DNA of 64,000 nt from Gulosibacter sediminis (lineage in GTDB: Bacteria > Actinomycetota > Actinomycetes > Actinomycetales > Microbacteriaceae): contig NZ_CP097160.1 of NCBI RefSeq assembly GCF_023370115.1, forward strand, positions 992,001-1,056,000, read 5' to 3'. Shown in pieces: positions 8,039 to 18,545 of this stretch. Position numbers and translations under genes: made by a program. Under the pieces are notes generated by a model. That model was not told the DNA's origin. It ran no database searches and saw only the letters and a list, made by a program, of their open reading frames with translations. Each line of letters opens with the position of its first letter. Position 1 is the first letter of the stretch.

Positions 8039-8625
8039 TGGCGTCCGACGCGTGGCTCGTCATCGGTCTCGGGAATCCCGGCGACCGCTATCGAGCCACG
8101 CGTCACAACGTCGGCCACATGGTGGTTGACGAACTCGCCTCGCGGGTGGGTGCTTCATTTAAGCGCCACCCGCGGGCGACCGCCCTCGTCGCCGAGGGCC
8201 GCACCGAACCCGGCGGGCCGAAGCTCGTGCTCGCCAAGTCGACCGGGTTCATGAACACTTCGGGCGGGCCCGTCTCACAGCTCGTCCAGTACTTCGGCAT
8301 CGACCCCGAGCACGTCATCGTCGTCCACGACGAGCTCGACATCGCGTTCGATAGCGTGCGCCTCAAGCGCGGCGGTGGCCACGGCGGACACAACGGCCTG
8401 CGCGACATCTCGTCGGCCATTGGCGCCGAGTACCTCCGGGTGCGCGTCGGCATCGGCCGACCTCCCGGTCGTCAGGACCCTGCCGACTACGTGCTGCGCC
8501 CCTTCTCTAGCGACGAACGCGACAATCTGCCGGTGCTCGTGGCCGACGCCGCCGACGCCGTCGAACTGCTCGTGCAGCGTGGCCTCGTCGACGCGCAGCA
8601 GGTCGTGCACGCGCGGGGTAAGTAG
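8038..8625 (+). CDS. pth: Peptidyl-tRNA hydrolase
   Basis: Hydrolyses peptidyl-tRNA released from stalled ribosomes, recycling tRNA. The 195-aa protein begins near IGLGNPGDRYRATRHNVGHMV, which contains the catalytic His and conserved Asn of the Pth family. KSTGFMNTSGGPV and VVHDELDIAF with GGGHGGHNGLRDI follow in the expected order. The GTG start overlaps the last base of the rplY stop (TAGTG), so the genes are translationally coupled. The rplY-pth gene order is conserved in actinobacteria, where pth often precedes mfd; here mfd lies 6 kb further on. Confidence 0.97.
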   Translation: MASDAWLVIGLGNPGDRYRATRHNVGHMVVDELASRVGASFKRHPRATALVAEGRTEPGGPKLVLAKSTGFMNTSGGPVSQLVQYFGIDPEHVIVVHDELDIAFDSVRLKRGGGHGGHNGLRDISSAIGAEYLRVRVGIGRPPGRQDPADYVLRPFSSDERDNLPVLVADAADAVELLVQRGLVDAQQVVHARGK

Positions 8626-8628
8626 CGG

Positions 8629-9066
8629 ATGCGCGCTGTCGTCACCCGCTGTCGCTCGGCTCGCGTCGAGGTTGCGGGCGAACTCGTCGGCGAACTCCCG
8701 CGCCCCGGGCTGCTCGCGCTGGTCGGGGTCACTCACGACGACAACGATGCCGAAGCGGCGAAGCTCGTGCGCAAGATCGCCGAGCTGCGCATCCTCGAGG
8801 GCGAGCGGAGCGCCGTCGATCTCGACGCACCCGTGCTCGTGGTGAGTCAATTCACGCTCTACGGCGACGCCCGCAAGGGTCGTCGGCCGTCGTGGTCGAA
8901 CGCCGCACCCGGGCCGGTTTCGGAGCCGCTCATTGACGCGGTCGTCACCGGTCTTCGCGCACGCGGTCTGCACGTCGAGACCGGCCGCTTCGGTGCGATG
9001 ATGCGCGTGCACAGCGACAACGACGGCCCGTTCACGATTCTGCTCGACACCGCCGAGATCGCCTAG
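8629..9066 (+). CDS. dtd: D-aminoacyl-tRNA deacylase
   Basis: Removes D-amino acids (and glycine from tRNA-Ala) mischarged onto tRNA. The 145-aa product has the family length and both active-site signatures: [19 protein letters not shown] (the SQFTL loop) and the C-terminal [13 protein letters not shown] (the NxGPxT-type motif). The gene starts 3 bp after the pth stop, so it belongs to the rplY operon. All three products act on tRNA or ribosomes. Confidence 0.95.
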   Translation: MRAVVTRCRSARVEVAGELVGELPRPGLLALVGVTHDDNDAEAAKLVRKIAELRILEGERSAVDLDAPVLVVSQFTLYGDARKGRRPSWSNAAPGPVSEPLIDAVVTGLRARGLHVETGRFGAMMRVHSDNDGPFTILLDTAEIA

Positions 9067-9116
9067 CCGCTCGCTGCGCCAACCGCCCGCCCGCCTCCGA
9101 GTCAGGACTCCCGCCG

Positions 9117-9854
9117 ATGCGATCAGCCAAGCACCGCCCCAGCCGACTCGCGGCCGCGGCCGCCACGTTCGCCACCGCGCTCCTGCTCAGCGGTTGCGCC
9201 GGCGACGCCGAGCCCTCGTTCACCGAGCGCGGGTACCCGACCGCGCCCCCGCAAGAGCTGCCCGAGGCGGCCGGCACCGATGCGGATGTACCGCTCACCG
9301 AACTCGTCGACCCCGACTGGCTCTCGGCGACGGCCGAGCGCACCAGCATCGATCCGCGCGTCGTCGCGGCCTACGCGGGCGCCTCGATCCGCGTCGCCCA
9401 GACGACGCCAGACTGCGGCATCGGGTGGAACACCCTCGCGGGCATCGGCCGGGTCGAGTCGTACCACGGCACGATCTATGGCAGCGAAGTCGCCGACGAT
9501 GGCAGCATCACGCCACCGATCATCGGCATTCCGCTCGACGGCACGAACGGCACCCTCGAGATTCCCGACACTGACGGCGGTGCGCTCGATGCCGACATCA
9601 AGTGGGATCGCGCGGTTGGGCCGATGCAGTTCATCCCCTCGACCTGGGCCGAGTTCGGTCAAGACGCAAACCTCGACGGCACGGCCGACCCAAACCAGCT
9701 CGACGATGCCGTTCTCACGGCGGCCGTCTACCTCTGCGAGCGGGGCGGCGAACTCGTCAGCGACGACGGCTGGAACACCGCGGTCTCGGCCTACAACCTG
9801 CCTGTCGAGTACGCGCGCGACGTCGCCGCGTACGCGCGAATGTACGCGGAGTAG
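9117..9854 (+). CDS. Lytic murein transglycosylase lipoprotein
   Basis: Cleaves the glycan strand of peptidoglycan. A type II signal peptide is evident: basic N-terminus, hydrophobic stretch and lipobox LLSGC at about residues 24-28, so the mature protein is membrane-anchored outside the cell. The catalytic fold is of the MltB/SLT type: the catalytic Glu is in IGRVESYHG, followed by VGPMQFIPSTWAEFGQDANLDG and the helix TAAVYLCERGG. The length of 245 aa fits short actinobacterial members. The ATG at 9117 has only a weak upstream CAGGA. It lies 50 bp after dtd on the same strand, but no link in function is evident. Confidence 0.9.
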   Translation: MRSAKHRPSRLAAAAATFATALLLSGCAGDAEPSFTERGYPTAPPQELPEAAGTDADVPLTELVDPDWLSATAERTSIDPRVVAAYAGASIRVAQTTPDCGIGWNTLAGIGRVESYHGTIYGSEVADDGSITPPIIGIPLDGTNGTLEIPDTDGGALDADIKWDRAVGPMQFIPSTWAEFGQDANLDGTADPNQLDDAVLTAAVYLCERGGELVSDDGWNTAVSAYNLPVEYARDVAAYARMYAE

Positions 9855-9951
9855 CTCGGCGACAGCTGCGGTGCACAGCCGGTGTGGTTAGGATCCAAGT
9901 ACCCCTTCACTCGGATCGTCTGGCGCGTACCCGCCAGGAAGGACACCAACG

Positions 9952-11031
<1,080 letters not shown>

Positions 11032-11157
11032 CGCGCTCGAAAAGATACCCCCACAGGTGTCGGCACAACGTGCAAGACTGACTATGGGCTCGTCGCCGAC
11101 GCCGGGCACCACCACACACAACCGAACACACGCTGAAGAAATGTAAGGGAGCAGTTC

Positions 11158-12420
11158 ATGAAGCGAAAGTTCAGTGCGGTCGCGGTTACCGCAGTAGCTG
11201 GGTTAGTTCTCGCAGGATGCGCTGGTGGGGGTGGCGGCAGCGGCGCCGAAAGCTCGGGGCTCGACTCGCGCGGCCCGATCTCCTTCGCGATGGGGTCGAA
11301 CGATGCCGCGAAGCTCGAGCCCATCATCGAGGCGTGGAACGCCGACCACCCCGACGAAGAAGTCACGCTCGTCGAACTGCCGCAGGAAGCGAACGGTCAG
11401 CGCGACACGCTCGTGCAGTCACTTCAGGCGCAGAGCGGCGACTACGACGTCATGGCGCTCGACGTCACCTGGACCGCCGAGTTCGCGGCGCAGGGCTGGC
11501 TGCAGCCGCTCGACGGCGAGCTGCAGCTCGACACCTCGAACCTGCTGCCCGCCACCGTCGACTCGGCCACCTACATGGACACGCTCTACGCGGCGCCGCA
11601 GAACACGAACGCGCAGCTCATGTTCTACCGCACCGACATCGTCGACGAGGCGCCGACGACGTGGGACGAGCTGCTCTCGTACCGTGACGCGGCCGACGCC
11701 GAAGACCTCGACTTGCTCATCATGCAGCTGAAGAACTACGAGGGCCTCACGGTGCAGACCACGCAGGCGATCAACTCGTGGGGCGGCTCGGTGGTCGACG
11801 CCGACGGCAAGACGCCGACGGTCGATAGCGACGAGGCCAAGGCCGGTATCCAGGCGCTCGCTGATGCCTACGCAAACGGCGACATTCCGAAGGGCGCCAA
11901 CGGCTACACCGAGGAGCAGACGAACCTCGAGTTCCTCGAGGGCAACGCGGTGTTCGCGTACAACTGGCCGTACATGTACGACACCGCGACCAGCGAAGAC
12001 TCGTCGCAGGTGAAGGACAAGTTCGACGTGGCCGCGATCGTTGGCCCCGACGGTCCGGGCGCATCCACGCTCGGTGGCTACAACAACGGCATCAACGTCT
12101 ACTCCGAAAACAAGGCGACGGCGTTCGACTTCGTGCAATTCATCCTGTCGGAAGAGAACCAGCGCGGCTTTGCTGAGCAGTCGTTCCCACCAGTGCTTGC
12201 GTCGATTTACGAGGACGAGTCGCTCATCGAACAGTTCCCGTATCTGCCGGCGCTGAAGGATGCGCTCGACAACGCGCAGCCGCGCCCGGTCACGCCGTTC
12301 TACGCGGCCGTGTCGAAGGCGATCGCCGACAACGCCTACGCCGCGATTGTCGAGGGGCAAGACCTCGACCAGGCCGTGAGCGATATGGCGTCGGCCATTA
12401 CCTCGAGTACCTCGGGTTAG
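11158..12420 (+). CDS. Extracellular solute-binding lipoprotein of a CUT1 sugar ABC transporter
   Basis: Captures the sugar outside the membrane. The signal peptide ends in the lipobox VLAGC at about residues 17-21, followed by a Gly/Ser linker. The 420-aa chain has the SBP_bac_1 pattern: EVTLVELPQ, the Trp-rich ALDVTWTAEFAAQGWLQPLD segment and a mid hinge region near TPTVDSDEAKAGIQAL. Resemblance is to trehalose/maltose binding proteins (ThuE/LpqY-like), but the substrate cannot be fixed by eye. The AAGGGAG ribosome-binding site is strong. A hairpin after the stop, before the permease genes, should keep binding protein mRNA in excess over permease mRNA. Confidence 0.93.
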   Translation: MKRKFSAVAVTAVAGLVLAGCAGGGGGSGAESSGLDSRGPISFAMGSNDAAKLEPIIEAWNADHPDEEVTLVELPQEANGQRDTLVQSLQAQSGDYDVMALDVTWTAEFAAQGWLQPLDGELQLDTSNLLPATVDSATYMDTLYAAPQNTNAQLMFYRTDIVDEAPTTWDELLSYRDAADAEDLDLLIMQLKNYEGLTVQTTQAINSWGGSVVDADGKTPTVDSDEAKAGIQALADAYANGDIPKGANGYTEEQTNLEFLEGNAVFAYNWPYMYDTATSEDSSQVKDKFDVAAIVGPDGPGASTLGGYNNGINVYSENKATAFDFVQFILSEENQRGFAEQSFPPVLASIYEDESLIEQFPYLPALKDALDNAQPRPVTPFYAAVSKAIADNAYAAIVEGQDLDQAVSDMASAITSSTSG

Positions 12421-12427
12421 GGATGCG

Positions 12428-12458
12428 CGGCGCCGGGCCTGCGACGGGCCCGGCGCCG
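12428..12458 (+). terminator. Intra-operon hairpin between binding protein and permeases
   Basis: Arms CGGCGCCGGGCC (12428-12439) and GGCCCGGCGCCG (12447-12458) form a 12-bp GC stem with a 7-nt loop and no U tract. In binding-protein operons such hairpins partially terminate transcription or protect the upstream mRNA 3' end. Confidence 0.7.
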
Positions 12459-12504
12459 CTCGCCACAGCGGCAATTCTCAGGACTCGATGGTGAGGGACG
12501 GGAC

Positions 12505-13578
12505 ATGAGCAGCGCGACCACGAAGTACTCGGGCAAGGATGCGGCGCCGAAGCAGCGGCGCTGGCGGAGCGACAACAGGTCGGCGATTTGGTTGATCGCG
12601 CCGGCGATGATCGTGCTCGCGATCGTCATCGGGTACCCCATCGTGAGCGCGATCGTGCAGTCGTTCAATCAGGACCGGGTCTACGACGCCGAGACCGGCT
12701 TCTTCCAGGAGGGTGGCTTCGCGGGCTTCACGAACTACGCGCACTGGATTTTGCAGGACCGTGGCGGGGGAGTGAACTCTTGCCCGCCGGGCACGACCGG
12801 TTCGCAGTTCTGGCAGTCGATCGGCGTGACGTTCTTGCTCACGGTCGTCACGGTGTCGCTCGAGGTGATCATCGGCTTCGGCATGGCGATCATCATGGGG
12901 CGCAACATGGTCGGCCGCGGCTTGCTTCGCGCGGCCGTGCTCGTGCCGTGGGCGATCCCCACGGCCGTGACGGCGAAGCTCTGGGCATTCATCTTTGCGC
13001 CGCAGGGCATCATCAATTCGCTCACCGGCCTCGACCTGCAGTGGACGACCGGTACTTGGGAGCTCCTGTCGGCCGTGATCGTCGCCGACGTCTGGAAGAC
13101 AACGCCGTTCGTAGCCCTGCTCATCCTCGCTGGCCTGCAGCTCATCCCGAAGGACGTCTACGAGGCGGCCCGCATCGACGGCGCGACGAAGTGGCAGCAG
13201 TTCACGCAGATCACCCTGCCGCTCGTGCGACCCGCGCTCATGGTCGCGGTGCTGTTCCGTCTGCTCGACGCGCTGCGCATGTACGACCTGCCGGCGATCA
13301 TGCAGGGCAACACCTCGGGCGCCGCGACGACGATGTCGCTGCTTGTCACCGCAACGATGCGCGAGAACGAGTACAACAACGCGTCGGCGCTGTCGACGAT
13401 TGTCTTCCTCATCATCTTCGCCTGCGCGTTCATCATGGTGAAGGTGCTTGGGGCGAATGCGGTCGCGCAGACGCAGCCGGCGCGCCAACTCTCGACCGGC
13501 GCGCCGAACCGCAAGCGCCGGGGGCCGCTCCAGACCGAACCGCTGACGACCCGCGCGGTCACGACGAAGGAGAAGTGA
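12505..13578 (+). CDS. Sugar ABC transporter permease (MalF type)
   Basis: One of two inner-membrane subunits of the sugar importer. The 357-aa protein has about six hydrophobic segments, beginning with IWLIAPAMIVLAIVIGYPIV. The EAA loop contacting the ATPase is present as EAARIDGATKWQQFTQITLPL (around residue 220). A roughly 40-residue basic, Pro/Thr-rich tail follows the last segment. The ATG at 12505 follows GAGGGACGGGAC. The next permease gene begins one base after this stop. Confidence 0.95.
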   Translation: MSSATTKYSGKDAAPKQRRWRSDNRSAIWLIAPAMIVLAIVIGYPIVSAIVQSFNQDRVYDAETGFFQEGGFAGFTNYAHWILQDRGGGVNSCPPGTTGSQFWQSIGVTFLLTVVTVSLEVIIGFGMAIIMGRNMVGRGLLRAAVLVPWAIPTAVTAKLWAFIFAPQGIINSLTGLDLQWTTGTWELLSAVIVADVWKTTPFVALLILAGLQLIPKDVYEAARIDGATKWQQFTQITLPLVRPALMVAVLFRLLDALRMYDLPAIMQGNTSGAATTMSLLVTATMRENEYNNASALSTIVFLIIFACAFIMVKVLGANAVAQTQPARQLSTGAPNRKRRGPLQTEPLTTRAVTTKEK

Positions 13579-13579
13579 C

Positions 13580-14449
13580 GTGACTACGACCGCCTCCGCG
13601 CAGGTGATTCAGCGCAAGACCCGTCGCGGCGAGGGCTGGGGCAGCTACCTCAGCGGCGCGATCATCGTGATCTGGTGCCTGCTGCCGTTCTACTGGATGA
13701 TGGTCGTCGCTTTCCGCGACGTGAGCCACACCTTCGACACGACCCCGTGGCCGACGTACCTCACCCTCGACAACTTCGCGGCGGCGCTCGACCCCTCGGG
13801 CGGCAACAACCTGCTGCGCTCGATCGGCAATTCGCTGCTCATTTCGGGGGTCACGACGGCGGTCGCGGTCGTGCTCGGCGTCACCGTGTCGTACGCGCTC
13901 GCCAGGCTCAACTTCTCGGGCAAGAGTTTCGTCACGGGCATCATCCTCGCCGCCTCGATGTTTCCCGGTATCGCGCTCGTGACGCCGCTATTCCAGCTGT
14001 TCACGAACATCTCGTGGCTCGGCACCTACCAGGCCCTGATCATCCCGAACATCTCGTTCGCGCTGCCGCTGACGATCTACACGCTCACCTCGTTCCTCCA
14101 CGACCTACCGTGGGAGCTCGAGGAAGCGGCTCGCGTCGACGGGGCCACCCGTGGCCAGGCGTTTACCCGCGTGATTCTGCCGCTTGCGGCGCCCGCGGTG
14201 TTCACGACGGCGATCCTCGCTTTCATCGCGACCTGGAACGAGTACCTGCTCGCGAGCCAGCTCTCGCGGCCGAACGTCGAGCCGGTGACCGTCGCGATCG
14301 CACGCTTCGCGGGTGCGAACCCCTACATCCAGCCCTACGCGGCGATCATGGCCGCCGGCACCATCGTGACCGTGCCGCTCGTGATTCTCGTACTCATCCT
14401 GCAGCGGCGCATTGTCGCCGGACTCACCGCGGGCGGGGTGAAGAGCTGA
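13580..14449 (+). CDS. Sugar ABC transporter permease (MalG type)
   Basis: Second membrane subunit of the importer. The 289-aa chain has about six hydrophobic segments. Its EAA loop reads EEAARVDGATRGQAFTRVIL (about residue 190), followed by ATWNEYLLASQL, a typical MalG feature. The GTG start lies 1 bp after the preceding stop and AAGGAGAAG overlaps the end of that gene, so translation is coupled. Its stop overlaps the next gene's ATG by one base (TGATG). Confidence 0.95.
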   Translation: MTTTASAQVIQRKTRRGEGWGSYLSGAIIVIWCLLPFYWMMVVAFRDVSHTFDTTPWPTYLTLDNFAAALDPSGGNNLLRSIGNSLLISGVTTAVAVVLGVTVSYALARLNFSGKSFVTGIILAASMFPGIALVTPLFQLFTNISWLGTYQALIIPNISFALPLTIYTLTSFLHDLPWELEEAARVDGATRGQAFTRVILPLAAPAVFTTAILAFIATWNEYLLASQLSRPNVEPVTVAIARFAGANPYIQPYAAIMAAGTIVTVPLVILVLILQRRIVAGLTAGGVKS

Positions 14450-14655
14450 TGCCCCGCAACAAGCAGGTGCAGCGCAATCAGCTGCAGCTCTGGCTTGGCT
14501 TCGTGAGCTTCTTCGCGCTCATGGCGGTGTTCTCGGTCGTCGCGTGCATCGTCATGCGCATTCCGCTCGATCCATTGGGCACGCTGGTGGCGGTCGCGCT
14601 GCTCGTGCTGCTGGCCGTGCTCTATCGTCGCTACCGCCGGCTGGGCAACGACTAG
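14449..14655 (+). CDS. Small two-segment membrane protein at the end of the sugar ABC operon
   Basis: A 68-aa product with a basic, Gln-rich N-terminus and two hydrophobic segments (LWLGFVSFFALMAVFSVVAC and LGTLVAVALLVLLAVLYRRY), ending in an Arg/Tyr-rich tail. Its ATG overlaps the MalG-type permease stop by one base, so it is almost certainly translated with the transporter. It might stabilise or regulate the importer, but this is inference. No family is recognised. Confidence 0.75.
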   Translation: MPRNKQVQRNQLQLWLGFVSFFALMAVFSVVACIVMRIPLDPLGTLVAVALLVLLAVLYRRYRRLGND

Positions 14656-14671
14656 CGCCGACCAGGCCGTG

Positions 14672-14697
14672 CCCCGCGCAGCTCGCGGGCCTAGAAT
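14672..14697 (+). promoter_or_regulatory. Hairpin and leaderless promoter of mfd
   Basis: A short GC hairpin (CCCGCG 14673-14678 with CGCGGG 14684-14689) may end the sugar operon. It is followed at once by TAGAAT (14692-14697), a near-consensus -10. The mfd GTG begins 7 nt later, so transcription should start at or next to the start codon, giving a leaderless mRNA. Confidence 0.65.
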
Positions 14698-14704
14698 GGG
14701 CTGA

Positions 14705-17700
14705 GTGAGCCTCCACGGATTCCTCGTCGCCGCGGGCGACAACCCCAGCTTGAACAAGGCGGTCTCGCAGAGTCGCGTCGACACCGATTTCACGGTGGGC
14801 GACGGGTTGCGGGCGCCCCTGTTGGCGAGCCTGCTCGAGCGCCGCGCGACGGTGCACTCGGCCGCATCCCTGCTCGCGATCACCGCGACGAGCCGCGAGG
14901 CCGAGCAATACGCGGCCGACCTGCGGGCCTTCCTGCCTGACGCGACGATCGTTGAGTTTCCGGCGTGGGAGACGCTGCCACACGAGCGGCTGAGCCCTTC
15001 GGCCGACACGACCGGCCGCCGTCTCGCGGCGATGACGCAGCTCGCCAACTGGCGCGAGAACCCGACCGCGCCGTTCATCCTCTTCGCCTCCGTGCGCGCC
15101 GCGCTGCAGCCGCTGCTGCCCGGGCTCGACCACGCGGCGACCGTGCACCTCGCGGTCGGCAGCCGGGGCCACGATCTGGATGACCTGGCGGCGACGCTCG
15201 TGTCGCTCGCGTACCAGCGTGTCGACATGGTTACCCGCCGCGGCGAGTTCGCGGTGCGCGGTGGCATTCTCGACGTGTTCCCGCCCGACGCCACCCAGGC
15301 GGTGCGCATCGACTTCTTCGGCGACGAGGTCGACGAGATTCGACCGTTTGCGGTCTCCGACCAGCGCTCTTACGACGAGGCCTTCGACTCCGTTGTGCTC
15401 TCGCCGAGCCGCGAGCTGCTGCTCACCGACGATGTGCGGGCGCGTGCCCGTGAGATGCAGGGCGAATTCCCCGCGATCGAGACCATGCTCGAGAAGATCG
15501 CCGAGGGCATCCCGGTTGAGGGCATGGAGTCGCTCGCGCCCGCGCTCGTGCCCGACCTCGTGCCGATCACGGCCTATTTGCCCGAGGATGCGGCGGTCGC
15601 GGTGCTCGCGCCGGAGCGTGTTGCGAACCGCGCGAAAGACCTGCGCGAGACGAACCACGAGTTCCTCGAAGCCGCGTGGTCGGCCGCGACGGCCGGTGCC
15701 GAAGCCCCGATCGACCTGACGAGCGGCGACTTCCTGTCGATGCGCGAGCTGCAGGCGACGAAGGGGGAGCGCACGTGGTGGACGCTCTCGCCGTTCGGCA
15801 ACGAAGATGACGGGAACGTCGTCGTGCCATCGGAGTCGGTGCCGAACTTCGCTGGCAACGCGGAGGGGGCGATCGAGCACACGATCGCGCTGCTGCGTGA
15901 CGGCTGGCGTGTCATCATGGCCGCGAACGGACCGGGCCTCGTCGAGCGCGCGCAGCAGGTGCTCGCCGAGCATGAGGCGGCCGGACGAGTGGTGACCGAG
16001 CTGCCCGACGAGTTCGAGCCGGGCGTGGCCTACCTCGTGCAGGCGCCCCTCACCGCCGGTGTGCAGCTGCCCGACGAGCGCCTCGCGCTGCTCACCGAGT
16101 CCGACTTCTACGGGCGCGCGGTTGGCTACAACACGACGCGGCCGAAGAAGCTCGCCCGTCGCCGGGCGAACGCGGTGGTCGACCCCCTGCAGCTCAAGGC
16201 CGGCGACATCGTCGTGCACGACCAGCACGGCATCGGCCGCTTCTTGCGGCTCGAGCAGCGAGAGATTCCTGTGCCCGGCCGCCCGAATCAGCGGTCGACC
16301 CGCGAGTACCTCGTGATCGAATACGCGCCGTCGAAGCGCGGACACCCGGGCGACAAGCTACTCGTGCCGACCGACCAGCTCTCGCAGCTGAGTCGCTACG
16401 TCGGCGGCGAGGACCCGGCGCTGTCGAAGATGGGCGGCAGCGACTGGGCGCAGACGAAGTCGAAGGCGCGCAAGGCGACCCGCGACATCGCGGTCGGCCT
16501 CGTGAACCTCTACTCGGCGCGCGTCGCGTCGAAGGGCCACGCGTTTGGGCAGGACACGCCCTGGCAGCATGAATTCGAGGAGGCGTTCCCGTACGCCGAG
16601 ACGGCCGACCAGCTCACCGTGATCGACGAAGTGAAGCACGATATGGAGCGCGAGATGCCCATGGACCGCCTGCTCTCGGGCGACGTCGGCTTCGGTAAGA
16701 CCGAGGTCGCGGTGCGCGCCGCGTTCAAAGCGGTGCAGGACGGCAAGCAGGTCGTCATGCTCGTGCCGACGACGCTGCTCGTGCGCCAGCACCTTGAGAC
16801 CTTTACCGAGCGCATGGCGGGCTTCCCCGTGCAGGTGCGCGGGGTGAGCCGTTTCCAGAAGCCGCGCGAGATTGACGAGACGCAGCAAGGGTTGCGCGAC
16901 GGCTCGGTCGACATCGTCATTGGCACGCACCGACTGCTCTCGGAATCGTTCAGCTATCACGACCTCGGGCTCGTGATTGTCGACGAGGAGCAGCGCTTCG
17001 GCGTCGAGCACAAAGAGAAGCTCAAGCAGCTCAAGACAAACGTCGACGTGCTGTCGATGAGCGCGACGCCGATTCCTCGCACACTCGAGATGGCGGTGAC
17101 CGGCATTCGCGAAATGTCGACGCTGGCAACGCCGCCGGAGGACCGGCATCCGATCCTCACCTATGTGGGTGGCCGCAGCGACAAGCAGGTGACCGCCGCG
17201 ATTCGGCGCGAGCTGCTGCGCGAGGGCCAGGTGTTCTACGTGCACAACCGCACCGCATCCATCAACCGGGTTGCGGCGCACCTGGCCGAGCTCGTGCCCG
17301 AGGCACGCATCGCTGTCGCGCACGGCCGCATGAGCGAGGCGAGCCTCGAGCAGGTCATCGTCGACTTCTGGGAGCGCAAGTTTGACGTGCTCGTGACGAC
17401 GACCATCGTCGAAACCGGCCTCGACATTCCGAACGCGAACACGCTCATCATTGATGACGCCGAGCGCTACGGCCTGAGCCAGTTGCACCAGCTGCGCGGC
17501 CGCGTCGGTCGTGGCCGAGAGCGCGCCTACGCATACTTCCTCTACGACGCGAACAAGCCCCTCACCGAGACGGCGCACGACCGACTCGAGACGATCGCCG
17601 CGAACAACGAGCTCGGCTCGGGCATGCAGGTGGCGCTGAAGGACCTCGAGATTCGCGGTGCCGGCAACCTGCTCGGCGGCGAGCAGTCGGGGCATATCGC

Positions 17701-18298
17701 GGGCGTCGGCTTCGACCTCTACCTGCGGATGATCGGCGAGGCCGTCGACGCGTTTAAGGGCGAGGCGCCTGAGCAGCACACCGAGCTGCGGATGGAGCTG
17801 CCGGTCGATGCGCGGATTCCCGAGGACTACATCGCGTCCGAACGACTGCGGCTCGAGGCGTACCAGAAGCTGTCATCGGCGGCGTCGGCGGCGGCGCGAC
17901 CCGGGCAGATCGATCTCGTGATCGACGAACTCAAGGACCGCTACGGTGAGCTCCCGGCCGAAGTCGAGACGCTCGTGGCCGTGTCGCGCATCCGCCGCAT
18001 GGCCGTGCGGCTGCAGCTCAGCGAACTCGCGGCGGTTGGGCGCGTGCTGCGTATCACGCCCGTCACGCTGGCCGACTCGAAGCAGATTCGCCTGCGGCGA
18101 ATGTACCCCGAGGCGAAGTACCAAGAGGCGAACCACCTGCTGATGCTGCCGCTCCCCGGCGGCAAGCGCATCGGCGAGCCCCTCAGCGACGGCGAGTTCC
18201 TCGACTGGATCCGCGGCGTCTTCCTCGCGCTTTTCGACGCGAAGCCCGAAGACGACGCTGCCCCGAGCGACGAGCCCGAGTCGGCGACCAAGGGCTAG
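14705..18298 (+). CDS. mfd: Transcription-repair coupling factor
   Basis: Displaces RNA polymerase stalled at DNA lesions and recruits UvrA. The 1197-aa protein has the full architecture: an N-terminal UvrB-homology region with GRRLAAM and GGILDVFPP, and an RNA-polymerase-interacting CarD-like domain around residues 490-560 ([16 protein letters not shown]). The superfamily 2 translocase follows, with Walker [11 protein letters not shown] (near 660), DEEQ box [12 protein letters not shown] (near 759), SATPIPRT and motif [20 protein letters not shown]-terminal TRCF domain closes it. GTG is used as start because the -10 box leaves no room for a leader. The protein ends in an acidic tail. Confidence 0.98.
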   Translation: MSLHGFLVAAGDNPSLNKAVSQSRVDTDFTVGDGLRAPLLASLLERRATVHSAASLLAITATSREAEQYAADLRAFLPDATIVEFPAWETLPHERLSPSADTTGRRLAAMTQLANWRENPTAPFILFASVRAALQPLLPGLDHAATVHLAVGSRGHDLDDLAATLVSLAYQRVDMVTRRGEFAVRGGILDVFPPDATQAVRIDFFGDEVDEIRPFAVSDQRSYDEAFDSVVLSPSRELLLTDDVRARAREMQGEFPAIETMLEKIAEGIPVEGMESLAPALVPDLVPITAYLPEDAAVAVLAPERVANRAKDLRETNHEFLEAAWSAATAGAEAPIDLTSGDFLSMRELQATKGERTWWTLSPFGNEDDGNVVVPSESVPNFAGNAEGAIEHTIALLRDGWRVIMAANGPGLVERAQQVLAEHEAAGRVVTELPDEFEPGVAYLVQAPLTAGVQLPDERLALLTESDFYGRAVGYNTTRPKKLARRRANAVVDPLQLKAGDIVVHDQHGIGRFLRLEQREIPVPGRPNQRSTREYLVIEYAPSKRGHPGDKLLVPTDQLSQLSRYVGGEDPALSKMGGSDWAQTKSKARKATRDIAVGLVNLYSARVASKGHAFGQDTPWQHEFEEAFPYAETADQLTVIDEVKHDMEREMPMDRLLSGDVGFGKTEVAVRAAFKAVQDGKQVVMLVPTTLLVRQHLETFTERMAGFPVQVRGVSRFQKPREIDETQQGLRDGSVDIVIGTHRLLSESFSYHDLGLVIVDEEQRFGVEHKEKLKQLKTNVDVLSMSATPIPRTLEMAVTGIREMSTLATPPEDRHPILTYVGGRSDKQVTAAIRRELLREGQVFYVHNRTASINRVAAHLAELVPEARIAVAHGRMSEASLEQVIVDFWERKFDVLVTTTIVETGLDIPNANTLIIDDAERYGLSQLHQLRGRVGRGRERAYAYFLYDANKPLTETAHDRLETIAANNELGSGMQVALKDLEIRGAGNLLGGEQSGHIAGVGFDLYLRMIGEAVDAFKGEAPEQHTELRMELPVDARIPEDYIASERLRLEAYQKLSSAASAAARPGQIDLVIDELKDRYGELPAEVETLVAVSRIRRMAVRLQLSELAAVGRVLRITPVTLADSKQIRLRRMYPEAKYQEANHLLMLPLPGGKRIGEPLSDGEFLDWIRGVFLALFDAKPEDDAAPSDEPESATKG

Positions 18299-18317
18299 CC
18301 GCGGGCTGGCAGCGGCC

Positions 18318-18381
18318 GCGCATCCGTGCCCGTGCGCATCCGTGCCCGCGCATATCCGTGCCTGCGCGCATCCGTACGGGC
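18318..18381. repeat. Four tandem copies of a 16-bp repeat
   Basis: The units are at 18318-18333 (GCGCATCCGTGCCCGT), 18334-18349 (GCGCATCCGTGCCCGC), 18350-18365 (GCATATCCGTGCCTGC) and 18366-18381 (GCGCATCCGTACGGGC). The first two differ in one base; the last two are more diverged. The array lies 20 bp after the mfd stop and directly abuts the palindromic repeat at 18384. No coding function. Confidence 0.9.
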
Positions 18382-18383
18382 AC

Positions 18384-18495
18384 GCGATGCAGTTTTCTAC
18401 TAAAGATGCGGTGGCAACCGTCGCTTTCCTAGAAAACCGCATCGCTCGCCCCAACGGTGCTGGCGCTGGAGGCGGTTTTCTAGTTGGGATGCGGC
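18384..18495. repeat. REP-like palindromic repeat cluster with a GCGGTTTTCTAG core
   Basis: Three copies of one motif occur in 112 bp. Copy 1 (18384-18412, plus) starts GCGATGCAGTTTTCTAC. Copy 2 (18417-18445, minus) reads GCGATGCGGTTTTCTAG. Copy 3 (about 18465-18495, plus) contains GCGGTTTTCTAGTTGGGATG. Copies 1 and 2 face each other across 4 nt (GGCA) and match at 23 of 29 positions, so they form a long imperfect hairpin. The AT-rich core stands out from the GC-rich surroundings. It resembles intergenic REP/MITE-type elements; no transposase is present. Confidence 0.8.
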
Positions 18496-18545
18496 GGTCG
18501 AGTCGCGGTGCGGTTGACGGCCGGAACGGGGTCGCGACGCTCGTG

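Noticed and set aside
14552-16345. 597-aa open frame antisense to mfd
   Set aside because: Shadow of the mfd coding region; no start-site support.
18318-18495. CRISPR-like array after mfd
   Set aside because: The 16-bp units are head-to-tail without spacers, the next element is palindromic, and there are no cas genes.
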